Shown here: positions 26,407 through 34,217 of the stretch, piece after piece
How the letters are laid out: each line of letters begins with the position of its first letter
Position numbering within the stretch: position 1 is the first letter of the stretch
Assembly: GCF_022163125.1 (NCBI RefSeq)
Contig: NZ_CP091881.1
Span: forward strand, 2,914,001-2,978,000
Reading direction: 5' to 3'
DNA: 64,000 bases
DNA from: Paenibacillus sp. HWE-109
GTDB lineage: Bacteria; Bacillota; Bacilli; Paenibacillales; NBRC-103111
Notes under the pieces: model-generated
Databases searched by the model: none
The model's input: only the letters and a program-made list of their open reading frames with translations
Told to the model about the DNA's origin: nothing
Program-made: the position numbers and the translations under genes

Positions 26407-26991
26407 ATGGACAAAGAACTCAATCCCGTCGGCCGTCCCCGAAACGAGCAAGCGAGGACGGCTATTCTAAATGCAGTTGACGACCTCTTGTTCGAGGTCG
26501 GGTATGCGGCAATGACCATGAAGGGCATCTCCGAGAGAGCCGGAGTGTCCAGGCAGACCGTGTATCGATGGTGGTCACACAAAGCAGAGATCTTGTTTGA
26601 GGCCAGCGCAGCCGATGCGGAGGAGGAGCTTGCGATTAGTCTCTCAGGAGATCCTTTGGACGACATCACGGCTTACCTGGAAGCACTCCTGCGTTTCCTC
26701 GCGCACTCACTGGCCGGTGCCGCCTATCGGGCACTCCTCGGAGAAGCGCAGCATGACTCCGTCGTGGCGGAACTGCTCTCCGCGAAAGACCCGCTCGGCG
26801 ATAGCGCTCGTGTCGTGATCGAGCGCGCGCTCGGGAAGGATACGCTGCCAGTCCCGCTCGACCAGGCCACTGCCTTGCTGATCGGACCTAGCTTCTTCTG
26901 GATATTGAGCGGACGCGATCCGGCTCAACTTGTCCCGCGGGAGCTGGCCGAGAATTTTATTCACGACCTCCAGGCGCGACAGTCCCGGTGA
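26407..26991 (+). CDS. TetR-family repressor, leaderless mRNA
   Basis: A 194-residue repressor. The helix-turn-helix is in the first 60 residues (NEQARTAILNAVDDLLFEVGYAAMTMKGISERAGVSRQTVYRWW, residues 11-54); the remaining helices form a ligand pocket of the TetR_C type. I choose ATG 26407: the promoter at 26372-26400 overlaps any longer version, and the transcript would begin at the ATG itself without a ribosome binding site. It is GC-rich like the divergent operon, so the three genes were probably acquired together. It likely represses the efflux operon through GACACC/GGTGTC half sites. Confidence 0.87.
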   Translation: MDKELNPVGRPRNEQARTAILNAVDDLLFEVGYAAMTMKGISERAGVSRQTVYRWWSHKAEILFEASAADAEEELAISLSGDPLDDITAYLEALLRFLAHSLAGAAYRALLGEAQHDSVVAELLSAKDPLGDSARVVIERALGKDTLPVPLDQATALLIGPSFFWILSGRDPAQLVPRELAENFIHDLQARQSR

Positions 26992-27132
26992 ACGAAGGCT
27001 CATCCCGGCGACGACGCCTCCAAAATTTCATAGCCGAACTTTAAACGAAGAAGGACGTACGATAAGAGATCACTGTAATACCCTTGATTTTTTGTTGAAC
27101 AATGCTTCAGAGAACCGACTGAGTTTATAAAT

Positions 27133-27173
27133 AAAATGCAGCGCGTATCCGTTAGGATTCGGGCTGCATTTTA
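27133..27173 (+). terminator. Terminator after the TetR gene
   Basis: AAAATGCAGC (27133-27142) pairs with GGCTGCATTTT (27162-27172), with an inner ATCC/GGAT. The stretch 26992-27132 before it has no convincing gene. Confidence 0.65.
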
Positions 27174-27289
27174 CTTATCAGCTTCGTCATACTACATGAA
27201 AAGCTTTTATCCGGGTGGAACCCCTTTTATAATCACACAGATATACACTATATTATTTATACTAAACGAATGGGTGGCGATGGTTAGAT

Positions 27290-27898
27290 ATGAGTCTTTT
27301 CAATAACTGCGTGGGGAAGAGTCTAAATACTTCTCTTAAATGGATTAATGAACCCCAAGAATGGGAATTTTCTGAACAAAATTCACTTAGGATTACCGCG
27401 CCACCTCGCGCTGACTTCTTTCATAACCCCACACAGGAAAGAAGAAATAATTCTGCTCCATTCCTATATACGACAACAAATGCAAATTTTATTGTAACCA
27501 CTCGGGTCAGCGTTGACATACGTGAACGGAACGACTCCGGATGCCTTATGGTAATGGCAGACGAGAATAACTGGGCCAAGTTATGTTATGAGGATTTTAG
27601 AGGTCGACCTTCCATTATTAGTGTTGTAACTAAAGATATTTCGGATGATTGTATCGGTGACTATGTCGGGAATATAAACCCTTTCTTAAGAGTATCTCGA
27701 TATGATAATTGCATAGCTTTTCATTACTCTCTTGATGGTACTGAATGGGCATTAGTGCGGTATTTTGGAATGAATAATATTCAAAGTTTAAAAGTCGGTG
27801 TAGTTGCCCAGAGTCCAGTTGGTGATGGATGTACAGTGCAGTTCGATCACTTACACTTCCTTCCTAATACAAATAGAGATGTAAGAAATATAAAATAA
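27290..27898 (+). CDS. DUF1349 protein, concanavalin-like fold
   Basis: A 202-residue soluble protein matching DUF1349 (YesU-like lectin/glucanase fold). Visible blocks are LKWINEPQEWEFSEQNSLRITAPPRADFF (N-terminal third), the central GCLMVMADENNWAKLCYEDF and the C-terminal KVGVVAQSPVGDGCTVQFDHLHF. No signal peptide, so probably cytoplasmic; such proteins are thought to bind or process carbohydrates. The start ATG 27290 has a weak GGGTGGCG upstream. It is monocistronic. Confidence 0.8.
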   Translation: MSLFNNCVGKSLNTSLKWINEPQEWEFSEQNSLRITAPPRADFFHNPTQERRNNSAPFLYTTTNANFIVTTRVSVDIRERNDSGCLMVMADENNWAKLCYEDFRGRPSIISVVTKDISDDCIGDYVGNINPFLRVSRYDNCIAFHYSLDGTEWALVRYFGMNNIQSLKVGVVAQSPVGDGCTVQFDHLHFLPNTNRDVRNIK

Positions 27899-27970
27899 AT
27901 CACCCGATCTTAAGAGGCGAGTTACGATTTCCAAATTTTTACGGTTTTTATTTTTTTTCAAACGAATTAA

Positions 27971-28099
27971 CAACCATCAGAGGTAGACTGGATAAAACGA
28001 GAAACCGCTATAGAAATGATACAGAAAATAGAAGGTCGCGAAGAGTGGATAGAAGTAGTAAAAAGAGTAGGAATATTATTGGGTTGGCTTACAGACTAA
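27971..28099 (+). pseudogene. Unidentified coding fragment
   Basis: A 42-codon stretch without a start codon (in-frame TAA at 27968) reads like protein: EVDWIKRETAIEMIQKIEG, then a hydrophobic end. It is probably the 3' scrap of a lost gene. The rest of the gap 27899-28181 holds only one short dispersed motif. Confidence 0.3.
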
Positions 28100-28113
28100 A
28101 TAAAGTTCATTGA

Positions 28114-28133
28114 GATAACGGATAACGATAGCG
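28114..28133 (+). repeat. Short dispersed motif (GATAACGGATAACGATAGCG)
   Basis: A variant of the intergenic motif also seen at 50308, 57869, 62149, 62629 and 63193. It sits just upstream of the HD-domain gene. Confidence 0.4.
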
Positions 28134-28181
28134 TAATACAGAAAGAGAATAATTTGTTTTTATAGAGGGGGAGAAATTTTA

Positions 28182-28809
28182 ATGTTTACCCGTATTACTC
28201 AGTTAATTGATTTTCTTTCAGTATTAGACAAATTTAAAACTATCGAACGTAAAACCTATGTAACGAATACGGTACGGCGTGAAAATGATGCAGAGCCATA
28301 CATGGCATATGTGTATGTTTGCTCTTTTGTTACACAAGGAAATAGGTTATGAAGTTAACTTAGAAAAAACTTTAAAATTAATTCTAATTCACGATTTAGT
28401 TGAAATTTATGCTGGTGATACATTCACCCATGATAGTAAGGCACGTGTTGGGAAGAAGGTAAGAGAGGATGAAGCTGCTGAGATTCTGTTTGCACAGCTC
28501 CCAGAGGACTTCAACAGGGAATTCAATGAGTTGTGGGATGAGTTTGAATCAGGAGAAACACTCGAATCACAATTCGTTAAGACAATAGACAAGATGCAGG
28601 CTTTTGCTCAGAACGTACATACAAAGGGAATGGTTTGGAAAGAAAATCAAATTGCACCCGAGAAGATATTAGCTTATAACGAAAGCTGGAGACATCATAA
28701 TGATTCTTTCTCGGAAGTATTTAATCATCTATGGAGTTTCGCAAAAAAAGAAGGCTATCTTTATAATTCCGATGATAAACCAGTTAGTGGATACCATGAG
28801 AAACGATAG
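28182..28809 (+). pseudogene. HD-domain phosphohydrolase, frameshifted
   Basis: This is a YfbR/HD_3-like metal-dependent nucleotide phosphohydrolase gene in two frames. A good ribosome binding site (GGGGGAG, 28167-28173) precedes ATG 28182, which opens a frame reading ITQLIDFLSVLDKFKTIERK and RRENDAE. It then runs out of frame at CC 28296-28297. One base less would continue as HTWHMCMFALLLHKEIGYE and then LILIHDLVEIYAGDTF, in which the H...HD metal ligands lie. The frame from 28297 is open to 28809. So a single extra C splits the family-conserved ENDAEHxWH block. It could be a real mutation, a sequencing error or, less likely, programmed. Confidence 0.75.
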
Positions 28810-28910
28810 CTGAATAAGAGACACCGTGGCAGCCGAGAAATGATGTTCGGCTGCCTTTTCCTCACTAACGGACAGGAATCGTTACGCTCGATAATCCCGG
28901 TTGGTGTGTC

Positions 28911-29024
28911 AGCATTAATTTGCAAGAAACTACATTAGAAAACAAACCATTTGAAAGTTTGGTCAAAGAAAGATTCGAACATGATAAACGGGAGCAGATC
29001 GCTGAAATAAAAAAAAGCCGGTAA
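28911..29024 (+). pseudogene. Unidentified coding scrap before the VOC gene
   Basis: The frame ending at TAA 29022 reads INLQETTLENKPFESLVKER and then FEHDKREQIAEIKKSR without a credible start. It is probably a 3' remnant. It overlaps the terminator of the opposing gene. Confidence 0.3.
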
Positions 29025-29046
29025 CCTTAAGCGGGTGACCGGCGTT
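29008..29046 (-). terminator. Terminator of the VOC gene
   Basis: On the minus strand GCCGGTCACC pairs with GGTTACCGGC and is followed by a run of eight T, directly beyond the stop codon. Confidence 0.8.
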
Positions 29047-29052
29047 TCCCTA

Positions 29053-29454
29053 TTAGCGTTTCGGCATTTTGCTCGCATCCATGTACAGCAGGTTCCAGCG
29101 GTGACCGTCCAGGTCGGCAAATCCTGCGCCGTACATCCAGCCGTCAGTTTCACTCGCCTTGCCAAAGATGCTTCCTCCGGCAAACTCTACTTTTTGAATA
29201 AAGGCATCTACTTCTTCTCTGCTTTCAGTGCCAATAGAGAATATTACCTCGGCACTTTGGGAAGTATCTGCGGTTTTTGCACCTGTAAATTTCTCAAACG
29301 CCGCATCGGGGAACAGCAGAATCGTTGTTTGGCCTATGGCAAGCTTGGCTCTCTCGTTACCAACGCTCACCGCATTGAACCCAATCGTATTGAAAAAGGC
29401 AGTTGACCTCTCAACATCTTTGACTGGCAGGTTAATCCAAATCTCCTGTGACAT
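29053..29454 (-). CDS. VOC-superfamily (glyoxalase-like) protein
   Basis: A 133-residue protein with paired beta-alpha-beta-beta-beta modules: EIWINLPVKDVERSTAFFNTIGF at the start and GWMYGAGFADLDGHRWNLLYMD at the end, with ERAKLAIGQTTILLF between. It belongs to the PhnB/glyoxalase-like VOC group; most members have no assigned substrate. ATG 29454 is preceded by AGGAGG. Single gene with its own terminator. Confidence 0.85.
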   Translation of the reverse strand: MSQEIWINLPVKDVERSTAFFNTIGFNAVSVGNERAKLAIGQTTILLFPDAAFEKFTGAKTADTSQSAEVIFSIGTESREEVDAFIQKVEFAGGSIFGKASETDGWMYGAGFADLDGHRWNLLYMDASKMPKR

Positions 29455-29748
29455 GGCTGTAGCCTCCTGAAATTTATTTTCAACTACTCCTACTATACTC
29501 TACTTCTGGCAGCAGAAGCGAATCTTATAAAAGAAACCCCAAGGTATGACATTCCTGTTATGCAGCCTGCATTGGTAAGAAACCCCGACCTCAACTTGTG
29601 CTAGCAAGTAAGTGGGGAAGTCCACTATGATCGAAGTGATGGTTATTGTAAGATGGATAATAGAACGACTTGCCTCAATTGGATATAGAAGCCTTTATGG
29701 AATTCAAAGGATTACATGGCAAGTTCACTCGTTAATTAGGAGGATTAC

Positions 29749-30318
29749 ATGGCCTGGAGCAAATTGAAGCAACTTCTGGAGAGTTTTCTCTGTCCTGCGC
29801 TATATGGAAGATTCGAATACCGCGCAACCAGCTACCGTTATTTACCTGATAAAGCAGGACTTTGTTATATTGCGGTAGATAAAAAGAACGTACTCAATAT
29901 GAATGATATAACTACCTTAATCAGATGGTATCATACGGAACTGGAAATAAAGAATGATCCAGATATCCAAATTCCTATCAACAATGAAGAAATCGAAGCT
30001 GTCAGAAAAGATACCAAGGGGATAGTTCCGGAGGATCGTCTCAAAGTAATTGCAAGAAATAGAAAAATATCAGAATATGCAAAAGAGATTTTATCCGTAC
30101 AGTCAGCACTAAGTAAATCCAATTTTGTTGTTGTAGCAAATAAGTTTTTATCTATTTCTATAGAGGAAAGCCTGGAGAGCAATGATATTTTATTGAATAT
30201 TTTAGCTTTAGTGGACAGAAGAGTTGGAAAAAAGCGAATTTTAAACATGACCGAGAAGATGAAGTTAAAGCACCCAATTGTGCAGTATTTTTATGAGCTA
30301 CGGCTTAGTACGTTTTGA
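29749..30318 (+). CDS. Uncharacterised protein (possibly SF0329-like)
   Basis: The 189-residue soluble protein begins MAWSKLKQLLESFLCPALYG and then RFEYRATSYRYLPDKAGLCYI. I recall this front half from a conserved family labelled SF0329 in Bacillota and enterics, without known function. The C-terminal 90 residues are helical and less conserved. AGGAGG lies 7 nt before ATG 29749. The sequence around the start (AGGATTACATGGC) is nearly duplicated 47 bp upstream. There are no cotranscribed neighbours. Confidence 0.6.
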   Translation: MAWSKLKQLLESFLCPALYGRFEYRATSYRYLPDKAGLCYIAVDKKNVLNMNDITTLIRWYHTELEIKNDPDIQIPINNEEIEAVRKDTKGIVPEDRLKVIARNRKISEYAKEILSVQSALSKSNFVVVANKFLSISIEESLESNDILLNILALVDRRVGKKRILNMTEKMKLKHPIVQYFYELRLSTF

Positions 30319-30395
30319 AAGTTAATGAAGCACATGTTGAGTGACAAGAAAATAGTTCGATAAGCATCTGCTGAATAAAATGGATTTTTATGCGC

Positions 30396-30668
30396 GTTAC
30401 AAGCAAAATGTGTCAAGATAACGAGTTTGAGGGAACTACAGTTCGCTATAATTCTGAAAACCGCCATATTCCAAGCCAGAGGGAACTACGATCCGCTATT
30501 TCACCGTTTCCCGGTTTGAATCAGCAGGTTTCGCTTAAATAGCGGATTTCAGTTCCCTTTCATGCTACGTTTACCTCAGTTCCCGTCATATAGAGGATCA
30601 TAGTTCCTTTTCACACGACGCTCTCTGTCATGGCAAAGCCCAAGGGGAACTAGGATTCGCTAGATTGT
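30396..30668 (+). repeat. Nested palindromic intergenic repeat, copy C
   Basis: Same orientation as copy A. The cores GAGGGAACTAC, GATCCGCTATTTCACC, CGCTTAAATAGCGGAT and GGATCATAGTTCCTTTTCAC are shared with A and B. It fills much of the 722-bp gap 30319-31041. The remainder of that gap, next to the response-regulator gene, is GC-rich and open in several frames, but I recognise no protein in it. Confidence 0.8.
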
Positions 30669-31041
30669 TTAAAACCGCAATGAAGCCGCTCATCTCTTAG
30701 GGAGACAAAGCCGTTTTTTTTGATTCCGGCAGTGACGACGACAGGGAATCTTAGATTTCCTCCTCGCAAGAATGTATATGCAAATTGTTTATTTTAGGTA
30801 TTCACATGCAAAAATGCTCGCTTTACACTAAAGGGGTAAGCAGTTATGAAAGCTTCCATTGCGACGGGGAGCCGCTTACGGAGGTGTGGCACACGTCGGA
30901 GCGGGAGAGCATCTGTGTTTTCCGGTTATGTATGCGCTTCCAGTTTCGAAATGCGGCGGCTTTTGATGGATCAAACGTTGGCGCTGCCGGATTTTCACAT
31001 CAGCTGCGTAATCAAGGGCAATTCTCGAGGGGGGGGATGAG

Positions 31042-32139
31042 ATGTACAAGTTACTGCTCGTTGACGACGATTATATCGCCCGCGAAGGACTGCGCGATTT
31101 GCACGATTGGGCACAAGCCGGCATCGACATTGTCGGGGAAGCAGAGGATGGTAAGGAAGCGCTGCGCAAGGCACGGCGACTGCAGCCGGATATCGTGCTC
31201 ACGGATGTCGTGATGCCTGTCATGAACGGAATTGAGCTGGTGGAGCAGCTGCGCAAGGAGAGGCCGGATATCCAGGCAATTATGATCAGCGCCCATCAGG
31301 ATATTCGTTTCATCAAGGCGTCCATGAAGCTGGAGGCAGTCGACTACATTCTCAAGCCATTTAATCTGGATGAGTTGAGGCAGGTTGTCGGCAAGGTGCT
31401 GGAGCGGCTGGATAAGGAAAGAAGCAACCGGAGACTGGAGGAGGATGTCAGCCGCCATTTCGCGGAAAGTCTCTCGTCGTCGGGACTGCCGGCTTTGTTC
31501 GAGCTGCAGGAGCGAATTCTGGAGACGATTGGTTCCGGATCCGATCAGCCGCAATTGCTGGAGCGATGCATTAAGGATTATTTCCGCACCGTGAGGGAAA
31601 ATGGCATGGACTCCTTGCTGTTCCTCGGTTCACGCTGCGGCGAGATCGTGATCAAAGCGTTGGTGCGCCTGCAGATCAAGGATGGCGCGACCGGGGAGCC
31701 GTTTCGCGCGTCGCTGCAGCATCTGCGCTTGATGAACAGCAGCTATCAGCTGGAAGACTATTTATTGAAGACGCTGCAGGAGATGAAGGCGGCGGTACTC
31801 GAGGAGAGAGGCGGAAGCTCACGCAAGGCGGTTCGCGATGTGCAGGGGATCATCCGGCGAGGGTATTATAGCAATTTGACGATCCAGCAGCTTGCCGCCG
31901 AAGTGTTTGTGTCGCCGGGTCATCTGCAGGCGCTGTTCAAGAAGGAGACCAGCCAGACGATCAACGATTATATAACGTCCATACGCATCGACAAGGCCAA
32001 GGAACTGCTTCGCCAGCCGGGCGTCAAAATTTACGAGGTCGCCAAGATGGTCGGCTATCAGGACACGCATTATTTTTCGCGTATATTTAAAAAATGGACA
32101 GGCGTCAATCCGCTGGACTACCGGGAGGAGCAGTCATGA
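31042..32139 (+). CDS. Response regulator, YesN type (receiver + AraC HTH)
   Basis: A 365-residue activator. The receiver domain (residues 1-122) has the acidic LLLVDDDY, phospho-acceptor Asp 54 in VLTDVVMPVMNG, and KPF near 109. The C-terminal 100 residues are an AraC helix-turn-helix pair (LTIQQLAAEVFVSPGHLQALFK, EVAKMVGYQDTHYFSRIFKKW, ending NPLDYR). Start ATG 31042 follows GAGGGGGGG. The stop codon overlaps the start of the sensor kinase (ATGA). It most likely activates the carbohydrate locus downstream (34.2-46.9 kb). Confidence 0.92.
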   Translation: MYKLLLVDDDYIAREGLRDLHDWAQAGIDIVGEAEDGKEALRKARRLQPDIVLTDVVMPVMNGIELVEQLRKERPDIQAIMISAHQDIRFIKASMKLEAVDYILKPFNLDELRQVVGKVLERLDKERSNRRLEEDVSRHFAESLSSSGLPALFELQERILETIGSGSDQPQLLERCIKDYFRTVRENGMDSLLFLGSRCGEIVIKALVRLQIKDGATGEPFRASLQHLRLMNSSYQLEDYLLKTLQEMKAAVLEERGGSSRKAVRDVQGIIRRGYYSNLTIQQLAAEVFVSPGHLQALFKKETSQTINDYITSIRIDKAKELLRQPGVKIYEVAKMVGYQDTHYFSRIFKKWTGVNPLDYREEQS

Positions 32140-33926
32140 GCAGGCTGATTCGGCTGGTCGGAGATGTGTATTACAGCATGAGTCTTCGGACCAAGCTGAT
32201 TATATCTTATTTGCTGTTGATCGTATTACCGGTGGGGCTGCTTGTCTATTTTTCCTATATGAATATACACAAGACTGTGCTGCAGCAGTCCGGGCTTGCT
32301 TATCTGGAGGCGATCAAGCAGGCGGAGAAAAACATTGGCTATGGCACGGAGACGGCCAAGGCGATTGGCGATCAAGCGCAAAACAGCTACGATATTCAGC
32401 GCATTTTGAAGACGGTTTCGCAGAGGGAGCTGACGTTAAGCGAGGAAATCGACTTTTTTATGCTGCTGAACAAAAATATACTGAATTACGAAATGATTGA
32501 TAATATCGTAACCGTGCATTATTTTATGAACGGCAACGCCCGCTTTGTCTCGTCTAATCCGAATATTCGAAACATTGAATTGCTGGCGCTGGAACCGAGT
32601 TTGCGGCCAATGCTTTCTGGAAATGTGCATGAGGGCTGGTTTGGCGCTTCAGACTTTACGCAGATGTCATTTGCCCGCAGCGACGAACTGATCTATGTGC
32701 GCGAGATTCGCGATCTCGGCACATTGAGCAAGACTTTGGGTTATTTGATGTTGGAAATCAACAGCCGATTCGTCTGGAATATTATTCGCGATATCCGTCT
32801 GCCGGAGGGGAGCGTCATTGCGGTGACCTCAAGCAACGGACAGCTTATCGAGTCGGAGTACACGGCCAATTTGGACAAGGGGCTGTTCGAAGCGGTACAA
32901 ACGGAGGTAGCCGGTGAACCATCCAAGGGCATCGCGCGCATCAAGCGGGGGCTGATGGACTATTATGTGGTGTACAGCGCTATCCCCTCGCTCGGCTGGA
33001 CTGTACATCTGATAATGGGGGAAGAGCAACTTGGCGCTAACAGCGCTTGGATGACCCGTTTTCTGTTCGGACTGGCGGCGGTCATCTGTCTGCTGGCGAT
33101 GACGTCGGCGTTAATTATTTCCGGCACAATTACCAAGCGGCTCAAGCGGCTCGTGCGGCTTATCCGTCATGCGGAGAAGGGCAGCCTGAAGACGGAGGAC
33201 AACGTACGCGGCAATGACGAATATGCGCAGCTGCAGCGTGCGTTCAACAGGATGAGTGTGGAGATCAAGCAACTCATCGAAGAGGTGTATCAGGCGAAAA
33301 TCAGCAAGCAAGACACGGAGATGAAGCTGCTTTACGCGCAGATCCATCCTCATTTTCTGTATAACACGCTCGATATTATCCATTGGAGCGCACTGCGCAT
33401 CGACGCGAAGGACATCGCAGAGGTGACGCAGTCGCTGGCAAAGTTTCTCCGCCACAGCTTGAACGGAGGCAAGGATCATATCCGGTTGTCCGAGGAGCTG
33501 GACGGGGTTGAGCGGTATATGTACATCATCAACTTCCGCTACAAAGGCTCGATCCGGCTGACAATGGAAGTCGAGGCCGAGACGGATGAAGAAGTGATGC
33601 CCAAAATGATCCTTCAGCCGCTTGTTGAGAATGCCGTGGTTCATGGCATTCGGCCGAAGCCGCAGCGGTCGGGTGATATCGTGATCCGCGCCTGGAGGGA
33701 GGGCGACGATCTGCTGCTTCAGGTGGCGGATGACGGGGCCGGTATGGATTCGGAGCGGCTTGCCACGGTGCTAGAGCGGTACAGTGAAGGTTACGGAGTC
33801 AAAAATGTGCATCAGCGCATCCAGGCCTACTATGGCGAGGACTGCGGTTTGAGCTTCGAGAGCGCCCCAGGACAAGGCTGTCGGGTTACGGCGAGGCTCA
33901 AGCCGGGACGGATCAAAGAACATTAA
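32136..33926 (+). CDS. Sensor histidine kinase, YesM type
   Basis: A 596-residue membrane kinase. TM1 (about 18-40, LIISYLLLIVLPVGLLVYF), an extracellular sensor of about 250 residues, TM2 (about 298-320) and a HAMP linker are followed by the His_kinase block IHPHFLYNTLDIIHW (phospho-His about 404) and an ATPase domain with ILQPLVENAVVHGI (N box) and VADDGAGM (G1 box). ATG 32136 lies 5 nt after GGGAGGAG and overlaps the response-regulator stop codon. The family senses oligosaccharides, usually with the cognate ABC binding protein; the nearby lipoprotein at 43321 is the likely partner. Confidence 0.9.
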   Translation: MSRLIRLVGDVYYSMSLRTKLIISYLLLIVLPVGLLVYFSYMNIHKTVLQQSGLAYLEAIKQAEKNIGYGTETAKAIGDQAQNSYDIQRILKTVSQRELTLSEEIDFFMLLNKNILNYEMIDNIVTVHYFMNGNARFVSSNPNIRNIELLALEPSLRPMLSGNVHEGWFGASDFTQMSFARSDELIYVREIRDLGTLSKTLGYLMLEINSRFVWNIIRDIRLPEGSVIAVTSSNGQLIESEYTANLDKGLFEAVQTEVAGEPSKGIARIKRGLMDYYVVYSAIPSLGWTVHLIMGEEQLGANSAWMTRFLFGLAAVICLLAMTSALIISGTITKRLKRLVRLIRHAEKGSLKTEDNVRGNDEYAQLQRAFNRMSVEIKQLIEEVYQAKISKQDTEMKLLYAQIHPHFLYNTLDIIHWSALRIDAKDIAEVTQSLAKFLRHSLNGGKDHIRLSEELDGVERYMYIINFRYKGSIRLTMEVEAETDEEVMPKMILQPLVENAVVHGIRPKPQRSGDIVIRAWREGDDLLLQVADDGAGMDSERLATVLERYSEGYGVKNVHQRIQAYYGEDCGLSFESAPGQGCRVTARLKPGRIKEH

Positions 33927-33954
33927 TAGATATGCGTGAGATCAGGCTCTCTTG

Positions 33955-34006
33955 CCGGCAACAGGCGAATGCATCGCCACGGTTGCTGGAAGACGAGTCT
34001 TTTTTG
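33955..34006 (+). terminator. Possible terminator after the two-component genes
   Basis: An imperfect stem (33955-33968 with 33974-33989) and a small AGACGAGTCT hairpin lead into TTTTTT. The structure is imperfect, so read-through into the next gene is plausible. Confidence 0.4.
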
Positions 34007-34217
34007 TCTTGGCAGTCAGCGCTGCAAAACACCGGACGATTCTCAGTCAAATCGCATATTTGTCTCGTTGTGACGACTCCATGCCGCAGGTAGTATGGAA
34101 GAAACATAGGAAAGGGGGCAGATGACCGGTCGGCAAAGGGAAGACGGAGGTTATGCATGGGTTACGGCTTGAAAGAATCGTTTAATTTTTAAAGGACCAA
34201 AGGAGGTTTGAAAATTG

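Noticed and set aside
29627..29763. Small frame beginning at an ATG after GTGGGGA
   Set aside because: About 45 codons, basic and without a recognisable pattern, and it runs into the next gene.
30785..31041. Several overlapping frames just upstream of the response-regulator gene
   Set aside because: The stretch is GC-rich and open by chance in three frames; none has a family match or ribosome binding site.
33111..33644. 177-codon minus-strand frame
   Set aside because: Antisense to the well-supported sensor kinase gene.
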